Source: an uncultured Alphaproteobacteria bacterium
GTDB taxonomy: Bacteria > Pseudomonadota > Alphaproteobacteria > Rickettsiales > UBA1997
NCBI GenBank assembly: GCA_949298005.1
Contig: CASFUN010000004.1
Location: forward strand, 1 to 11,804
Length of the DNA stretch: 11,804 bases
Direction of reading: 5' to 3'
Shown here: piece by piece, positions 8,002 to 11,804 of the stretch
Layout of the letters: every line of letters begins with the position of its first letter
How positions within the stretch are numbered: position 1 is the first letter of the stretch
Notes under the pieces: generated by a model
Database searches by the model: none
Seen by the model: the letters and a program-made list of their open reading frames with translations, nothing else
Told to the model about the DNA's origin: nothing
Translations under genes and position numbers: made by a program

Positions 8002-8798
8002 ATTTTGTAGATTTTATAAAAACAACGATATTATTATTTTTTAATACTATAATAGAATTTTTACCTATATCTTCAACAGCGCATGGAATATTATTTAGTA
8101 AGTTTATAAAAATTAATACTGATACTAAATTAATTCTTGCTATATCGCAGTTGGCAATTTTATTAGCTTTAATGTATTATTTTAAAGAACAGATTTTTGA
8201 TATTTTGAAAAGATTTTTTTCAGATAAGAAAGTTAGAATTTTTTGTTATGATATAATAATATCTACAATTCCAGCTATTATTTTTGGTTTATCTTTTAGT
8301 AATATAATTAAAAGATATTTTTTTTCTAATATAACCATAGCTATTTTTCTTATTATTGGAGGTATAGTTTTAATTTATATTGATGGACTTATAAAAAATA
8401 AAGCAGATAAGTTAGTAGAATATGATTTATATTCTATACCAAAAAAAATAATGTATAAAGTTGGTTTATTTCAAGCTATAGCTTTATTGCCTGGTATATC
8501 AAGATCAACTTCAACTATATGTAGTGCCGTTTATTATGGTTTATCAAAAACAACTTCTATTGAATTTTCTTTCTTTTTGTCCTTGCCAGTTAGTTTTGCT
8601 GGCTCTATTTTTGATATATTTAAAAGTTTTAGTATTATTGACAATTATACTATACTTTTGATTTATTTTTTTATAAATATTGTTTTTGCAATTTTTTTAG
8701 TTAAAAAGTTAATGGCTTTTTTAAAACGTAATGATTTGAATATTTTTGGTTATTATAGAATAATTTTTGGATTAGTTTTATTACTTTTAAAATTTTAG
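7992..8798 (+). CDS. uppP: Undecaprenyl-diphosphatase UppP (BacA family) with one conserved Glu replaced
   Basis: UppP dephosphorylates undecaprenyl pyrophosphate at the inner membrane to recycle the lipid carrier for peptidoglycan and glycan synthesis. The 268-residue, very hydrophobic protein contains both family motifs: IIEFLPISSTAHG (Glu22, Ser27, Ser28, His31) and LLPGISRSTST (Arg171, matching E. coli Arg174). The residue matching E. coli Glu17 is Asn18 here (FNTIIEFLP against VEGLTEFLP), a substitution at a position implicated in catalysis or metal binding. Several strongly hydrophobic segments follow, as expected for the family. The ATG lies inside the end of ialB and shares 10 bases with it, so translation is probably coupled. 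Confidence 0.9.
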   Translation: MQIDFVDFIKTTILLFFNTIIEFLPISSTAHGILFSKFIKINTDTKLILAISQLAILLALMYYFKEQIFDILKRFFSDKKVRIFCYDIIISTIPAIIFGLSFSNIIKRYFFSNITIAIFLIIGGIVLIYIDGLIKNKADKLVEYDLYSIPKKIMYKVGLFQAIALLPGISRSTSTICSAVYYGLSKTTSIEFSFFLSLPVSFAGSIFDIFKSFSIIDNYTILLIYFFINIVFAIFLVKKLMAFLKRNDLNIFGYYRIIFGLVLLLLKF

Positions 8799-8803
8799 GA
8801 GAT
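8797..8803 (+). promoter_or_regulatory. Shine-Dalgarno site of fba overlapping the uppP stop
   Basis: AGGAGAT begins inside the uppP stop codon (TAG, 8796-8798) and lies 5 bases before the fba ATG at 8809. It is one of only two strong Shine-Dalgarno sites in the window and fixes the fba start. Confidence 0.75.
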
Positions 8804-8808
8804 TTCTC

Positions 8809-9795
8809 ATGAAAAAATATAAGGACTTTGGTTTTGTAAATACAAAAGAGATGTTATTAGACGCTTATAGAAATGGTTATGCTGTTCCAGCATACAATTT
8901 TAATAATATGGAGCAACTACAAGCAATAATACTAGCATGTTTAGAAACACAATCGCCAGTAATTTTACAAGTGTCTGCTGGAGCAAGAAAATATGCTGAT
9001 AGTGATATGTTGATGGAAATGGCAAAAGGTGCTATAGATATGATGAAAAGAAAGTCAAAAGAGTTAAAACTAAGAGAAATACCAATAGCTTTGCACTTAG
9101 ATCATGGAGCTGATTTTGATATATGTAAAAGTTGTATAGAATCTGGTTTTTCTTCAGTTATGATAGATGGTTCATATTTATCATATAATGAGAATATTAA
9201 TTTAACTAAAAAAGTTGTGGAATTTGCACATAAATATGATGTTACAGTTGAAGGAGAGCTTGGTGTTTTAGCTGGTATAGAAGATGATGTTTCTTCTGAA
9301 GTATCGCATTATACAAGACCGGAAGAAGTAGAAGATTTTGTTGTAAAAACACGTGTTGATTCTTTAGCTATTTCTATAGGAACATCCCATGGAGCATATA
9401 AGTTTAAAGTAAAAAATGAAGAAGATATACCACCTCTGAGATTTGATATATTAGAAGAAATTTCAAAGAAACTACCGAATTTTCCAATAGTTTTACATGG
9501 AGCATCTTCTATACCGCAGGAAGCTGTAATAATTATAAATAAATATGGTGGAAAAATAGAAAAAGCTTTTGGTGTTCCTGAAAAACAATTAAGTTTAGCT
9601 GCAAAATCTGCTGTCTGTAAAATAAATGTTGATTCTGATGGCAGGCTTTGGATGACTGCAAAAATAAGGGAATTTTTATCAAATAATACTGATAAATTTG
9701 ATCCACGTGATTATTTAGGGGAAGCTAGAGAAGCTTTAAAGAATATGTATATACATAAAAACAAAAATGTTTTCTTTTCAAGCAATAGAATATAA
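8809..9795 (+). CDS. fba: Fructose-1,6-bisphosphate aldolase, class II
   Basis: Class II aldolase is a zinc enzyme that interconverts fructose-1,6-bisphosphate with dihydroxyacetone phosphate and glyceraldehyde-3-phosphate in the cytosol. The 328-residue protein opens with AYRNGYAVPAYNFNNMEQLQAI and has LHLDHG (catalytic Asp98, zinc ligand His99), VEGELG (Glu150), GTSHGAYKF (His194) and VLHGASS (His230), so the metal and phosphate sites look complete. KINVDSDGRLWMTAKIREF and FDPRDYLGEAREA are also conserved. No other glycolytic gene is nearby. Together with the absence of transport genes, this fits a cell that keeps partial gluconeogenesis, for example to feed pentose phosphates and cell-wall sugars. 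The last residues overlap the start of the terminator stem. Confidence 0.95.
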   Translation: MKKYKDFGFVNTKEMLLDAYRNGYAVPAYNFNNMEQLQAIILACLETQSPVILQVSAGARKYADSDMLMEMAKGAIDMMKRKSKELKLREIPIALHLDHGADFDICKSCIESGFSSVMIDGSYLSYNENINLTKKVVEFAHKYDVTVEGELGVLAGIEDDVSSEVSHYTRPEEVEDFVVKTRVDSLAISIGTSHGAYKFKVKNEEDIPPLRFDILEEISKKLPNFPIVLHGASSIPQEAVIIINKYGGKIEKAFGVPEKQLSLAAKSAVCKINVDSDGRLWMTAKIREFLSNNTDKFDPRDYLGEAREALKNMYIHKNKNVFFSSNRI

Positions 9796-9825
9796 AATAA
9801 CCTCTAATTTTTGGAGGTTATTTTA
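9793..9825. terminator. Strong bidirectional intrinsic terminator between fba and the XRE gene
   Basis: A 12-base perfect stem pairs TAAAATAACCTC (9793-9804) with its complement at 9814-9825. It can extend by T-G, A-T and A-T pairs to leave a TTT loop. On the + strand it is followed by TTATTTTC; on the - strand the end of the stem itself gives a T-rich tail. It starts inside the fba stop codon and ends 6 bases from the stop of the convergent XRE gene, so it can serve both. Confidence 0.85.
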
Positions 9826-9831
9826 TTATTT

Positions 9832-10251
9832 TCAATTTTTATCTTCAGAAAAAGATTTAAGTAAAGTTATTATATTGGATCTAGTTTTTTTATTTTTAAT
9901 TCTAGTAAAATATTTAACTAGGGCTATAACTTCTTTTTTATACAATGAACTTTCTATATTATCGGAATAAGAATCATTATTATATTTACTTCCACACCCA
10001 CAGTTACTAAGTGCTGATGCTACACCATCTTCCTTTAAGAAATAATTGATATCGGTTTTGAGAACTTCTGCAATTTTATATAAGTTTGATATACTTATCT
10101 TGTTTACACCTTTCTCATATTTTTGAATTTGTTGAAAATTAACACCTATTCTCTTTCCTAATTGGTCTTGTGTTATACCCAAACTACTTCTTCTTATTTT
10201 TAGTTTAAGACCAATCTGTTTCTCGATAGATTTATCTTTTTCGTTTGTCAT
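9832..10251 (-). CDS. XRE-family helix-turn-helix transcriptional regulator
   Basis: This 139-residue DNA-binding protein has a Cro/CI-type HTH at about residues 13-72 (LKLKIRRSSLGITQDQLGKRIGV, then FQQIQKYEKGVNKIS, then LYKIAEVLKTDINYFL). The C-terminal tail ALVKYFTRIKNKKTRSNIITLLKSF is the short helix pair usual in alphaproteobacterial members of this family. Between them is a linker with C84-G-C86, the only two cysteines. The class includes regulators such as EcxR/ApxR of Anaplasmataceae that control envelope or secretion genes, but I cannot claim orthology. The start is ATG 10249-10251 with a consensus AGGAGG upstream. It diverges from a porin gene and its own promoter carries a perfect palindrome, so autoregulation and control of the porin are both plausible. 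Confidence 0.88.
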   Translation of the reverse strand: MTNEKDKSIEKQIGLKLKIRRSSLGITQDQLGKRIGVNFQQIQKYEKGVNKISISNLYKIAEVLKTDINYFLKEDGVASALSNCGCGSKYNNDSYSDNIESSLYKKEVIALVKYFTRIKNKKTRSNIITLLKSFSEDKN

Positions 10252-10255
10252 TTTG

Positions 10256-10261
10256 CCTCCT
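10256..10261 (-). promoter_or_regulatory. Consensus Shine-Dalgarno of the XRE regulator
   Basis: The minus strand reads AGGAGG followed by CAAA and ATG, the full consensus at a 4-base spacing. It is the strongest ribosome-binding site in the window and fixes the start of the regulator. Confidence 0.8.
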
Positions 10262-10285
10262 GGATTTTATAAAAAATATCTCACA

Positions 10286-10309
10286 ACTTATACAATATAT
10301 TGTATAAGT
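10286..10309. repeat. Perfect 24-base palindrome, probable operator of the XRE regulator
   Basis: The half-site ACTTATACAATA (10286-10297) is followed at once by its exact reverse complement (10298-10309); neither flank extends it. It lies 35 bases upstream of the regulator start codon, over the predicted -10. A two-fold symmetric site of this size is what a dimeric Cro/CI-type protein binds. An AT-rich background makes short palindromes common, but a gap-free 24-base one is very unlikely by chance. Confidence 0.8.
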
Positions 10310-10326
10310 AATAAAATCAAGGACAA
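10299..10326 (-). promoter_or_regulatory. Predicted promoter of the XRE regulator
   Basis: On the minus strand TTGTCC (10321-10326) and TACAAT (10299-10304) are 16 bases apart, giving a start near 10292 and a leader of about 40 bases. An alternative -35 is TTGATT (10315-10320) with TATATT (10294-10299) at 15 bases. In either case the -10 lies inside the palindrome, the expected layout for autorepression. Confidence 0.5.
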
Positions 10327-10327
10327 A

Positions 10328-10368
10328 TAGTTATTTTCCACTAATAATTTTAAATATTTAGTTATTTT
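10328..10368 (+). repeat. Spaced direct repeat TAGTTATTTT in the regulator/porin gap
   Basis: TAGTTATTTT occurs at 10328-10337 and 10359-10368. The start-to-start distance is 31 bases, about three helical turns, so both copies would face the same side of the DNA. It could be a pair of protein sites; AT-rich chance is also possible. Confidence 0.4.
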
Positions 10369-10394
10369 TATATTTTTTTCTAATTAATTATTAT

Positions 10395-10422
10395 ATTTAT
10401 CTTGATATTTATCTTGATAAAT
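10395..10422 (+). repeat. Tandem 12-base repeat with terminal inverted repeat upstream of the porin promoter
   Basis: ATTTATCTTGAT is repeated without a gap at 10395-10406 and 10407-10418, followed by AAAT. The second copy forms a 7-base inverted repeat ATTTATC-TT-GATAAAT (10407-10422). The element ends 13 bases before the predicted porin -35, the usual position of an activator site. It could also be a replication-slippage repeat of variable copy number. Confidence 0.7.
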
Positions 10423-10435
10423 AACTCAAATATAC

Positions 10436-10464
10436 TTGATTTTCAGTATAATGTAGATTATATT
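10436..10464 (+). promoter_or_regulatory. Predicted porin promoter
   Basis: TTGATT (10436-10441) and TATATT (10459-10464) have the optimal 17-base spacing, giving a start near 10471 and a leader of about 18 bases before the ATG at 10489. A perfect TATAAT at 10447-10452 is an alternative -10 but has no good -35 at the right distance. Confidence 0.5.
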
Positions 10465-10488
10465 GTTTTTACAAAAAATTTTTTACAC

Positions 10489-11661
10489 ATGAAAAAAATT
10501 ATCTTACCAATTATTATTTGTATGATGATTAATAATTTGTTTGCAATAGAGAGTAATCATTCATATTTTAAGAATTCTGATTTCACTAATTATTTTTCTA
10601 TAGAAATAAAGGGTTTTGGTGATTTTAGTTTAATTTACAATCAAGAAACTATTAATAATAAAAAAACTTCAAAATTTGACCGTATGACAGCAGCTGTTTT
10701 AAATATTTTAATTAGCAGCAATTATGATGAATCTTTTAGATATGGAATTAGGTTTGTCAATGCTATCGATAATCAATTTGGTAATGGTGTTGGTGCTGAA
10801 GTTTTTCTTGATGGTTTTTTAGGAAAGTTAGAATTTGGTGGATTAAAAGATGTAACAGAAAAGATGAGAGTTGGTGCTGATACATTAGCTGTTGGTTCTG
10901 GTGGTATTGGAGGAGATTCTCCAAAATATAATAGGACAATCGAATTAATTGGTTTTTTAGTAGCGCCTGGAACACTTATGAATCAGAATTTTGGTTATTA
11001 TGACCAAACGCTTGAGGATAAGTGGGGTGGTAAGTTTAGCAATAAGATAAATTATACAACTCCTGAATTTTTTGGCTTTCAATTAGGTTTTAGTTTAAAA
11101 CCTAATGTGATAATTGATAAAGATAATGTTGAAGAGCTAAATAATAAAGTTAATGTTGGAACTTTTGTTAGTGGAGGTATTAATTATATAAATACTTTTG
11201 GTGATTTTGGTGTTGCCGCAGCTGTTATATATGAGGAGAATTTTGCTAATCCTGTAAATATTAATGATGGAACTAGAGAAAGTCTGGGTGGTAAGTTTAG
11301 ATCTGGAGAAGTTAGTTTAAGTTTAAGCTATTTTGGTTTATCATTAGCTGGTTCTTATGGTGTTAATTATAGAAATATTAAAGATATTAATTTAGTTAAA
11401 TTAAATAAGAAGAGAGGTTATTATTTTACATATGGTGTCTCTTATGAGATGGGCTCTTTTTGTTTAAGTGCTACATTTTTTGATAGTAAAAATGATAATG
11501 ATAGAAAACTTTGGTCTGATTCGTATGGAGTTAAATATAACATAAGTAAAAATTTGTCATGGTATGGTGAGTATATTGGTTACAAATTTTCTGGTAACAA
11601 TATAGCCAAAAAACATGGTAAAGCATTTGGAGTATTTACTGGTCTATCAGTGCAATTTTGA
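10489..11661 (+). CDS. Outer-membrane general porin (beta-barrel)
   Basis: The 390-residue protein starts with a clear Sec signal peptide (MKKIILPIIICMMINNLFA, cleavage after Ala19) and ends in Phe with alternating hydrophobic and aromatic residues (GVFTGLSVQF), the signal read by the BAM machinery. In between are many short amphipathic strands with Gly- and Asn-rich turns. The stretch GAEVFLDGFLGKLEFGG followed by VGADTLAVGSGGIGGDSPKY resembles the strand and constriction-loop region of alphaproteobacterial Gram-negative porins (Porin_4-like). It is unlike the Msp2/P44 surface antigens of Anaplasmataceae. I chose ATG 10489 over upstream TTG codons because only it gives a signal peptide and because the longer form would run through the promoter and repeat. 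There is no evident Shine-Dalgarno. The stop overlaps the murB start by one base. Confidence 0.85.
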   Translation: MKKIILPIIICMMINNLFAIESNHSYFKNSDFTNYFSIEIKGFGDFSLIYNQETINNKKTSKFDRMTAAVLNILISSNYDESFRYGIRFVNAIDNQFGNGVGAEVFLDGFLGKLEFGGLKDVTEKMRVGADTLAVGSGGIGGDSPKYNRTIELIGFLVAPGTLMNQNFGYYDQTLEDKWGGKFSNKINYTTPEFFGFQLGFSLKPNVIIDKDNVEELNNKVNVGTFVSGGINYINTFGDFGVAAAVIYEENFANPVNINDGTRESLGGKFRSGEVSLSLSYFGLSLAGSYGVNYRNIKDINLVKLNKKRGYYFTYGVSYEMGSFCLSATFFDSKNDNDRKLWSDSYGVKYNISKNLSWYGEYIGYKFSGNNIAKKHGKAFGVFTGLSVQF

Positions 11662-11804
11662 TGAATTACGATAAGTTTGGCGTTTTTTTAACAAATGAAG
11701 ATTTAAGTCGTTATAGTGGATTTAAAACTGGTGGTAAGGCTGAATATTTATTTATACCAAATAATTCTAACGATTTAATAAATTTTTTAAGATTGAACAA
11801 GTCA
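11661..11804 (+). CDS. murB: UDP-N-acetylenolpyruvoylglucosamine reductase, 3'-truncated
   Basis: MurB reduces the enolpyruvyl group to make UDP-N-acetylmuramate in peptidoglycan synthesis, using FAD and NADPH. Only the first 48 residues lie in the window: LSRYSGFKTGGKAEYLFIPNNSNDLINFL matches the N-terminal FAD-binding block of MurB (usually Y-T/S-x-F/W-x-x-GG-x-A-E/D, then F-x-P and a D/E-L-x-x-x-L helix). The ATG shares its A with the porin stop (TGATG), so the pair is probably translated together. No Shine-Dalgarno is visible. The aromatic usually found before Phe (YTWF-type) is Gly here. Confidence 0.85.
   Translation, partial: MNYDKFGVFLTNEDLSRYSGFKTGGKAEYLFIPNNSNDLINFLRLNKS

Noticed and set aside
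9767..9970. 67-codon plus-strand reading frame over the fba terminator and the XRE gene
   Set aside because: It crosses the terminator hairpin and runs antisense to the XRE coding region.
10381..10390. Palindrome TAATTAATTA
   Set aside because: It is short and made only of A and T in an AT-rich gap, so it is expected by chance.
10402..10488. Longer porin start at a TTG giving 29 extra residues
   Set aside because: The extension runs through the tandem repeat and predicted promoter and would hide the signal peptide that begins at ATG 10489.
10763..10975. 70-codon minus-strand frame rich in Gln, His and Leu
   Set aside because: It is the antisense image of the Gly/Asn-rich porin strands, with no start context or motif.

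Overview
The window is strongly AT-rich and almost fully coding. Gene content points to an alphaproteobacterium of the reduced, host-associated kind, most likely within or near Rickettsiales. The evidence is an alphaproteobacterial-type AddB, a cysteine-free L33 of alphaproteobacterial type, an IalB-family periplasmic protein, a PpiD-like chaperone preceded by an alpha/beta-hydrolase-like gene, a Gram-negative general porin ending in Phe, and an XRE regulator of a typical alphaproteobacterial type. UppP and MurB imply peptidoglycan synthesis, and a class II aldolase implies some gluconeogenic or glycolytic metabolism. That mix fits a Midichloriaceae-like lineage better than Rickettsia, but this is inference and not an identification.

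Region 1 (3-6825, + strand) is a compact run: a partial hydrolase-like gene whose catalytic Ser and His appear to be lost, ppiD, truA (1-base overlap with ppiD), then after a 57-base gap bioB and addB (6 bases apart). These cover envelope protein folding, tRNA pseudouridylation, biotin synthesis and double-strand-break repair; no single pathway joins them.

Region 2 (6842-7380, - strand) holds rpmG (L33) followed by a small BamE/SmpA-like gene. Its signal peptide is readable only if one base is restored in a homopolymer, so it is a likely frameshift, pseudogene or sequencing error.

Region 3 (7462-9825, + strand) is ialB-uppP-fba, closed by a strong bidirectional hairpin terminator. The UppP carries Asn in place of one of the two conserved N-terminal glutamates.

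Region 4 (9832-11804) is the most interesting part. An XRE regulator (-) and a porin (+) diverge from a 237-base regulatory region containing a perfect 24-base palindrome over the regulator's promoter, a spaced 10-base direct repeat, and a perfect tandem 12-base repeat ending in an inverted repeat just upstream of the porin promoter. The porin stop overlaps the murB start (TGATG), so murB is probably co-translated with the porin. I see no CRISPR array, transposon, tRNA, rRNA or prophage. No gene-free stretch exceeds 300 bases.
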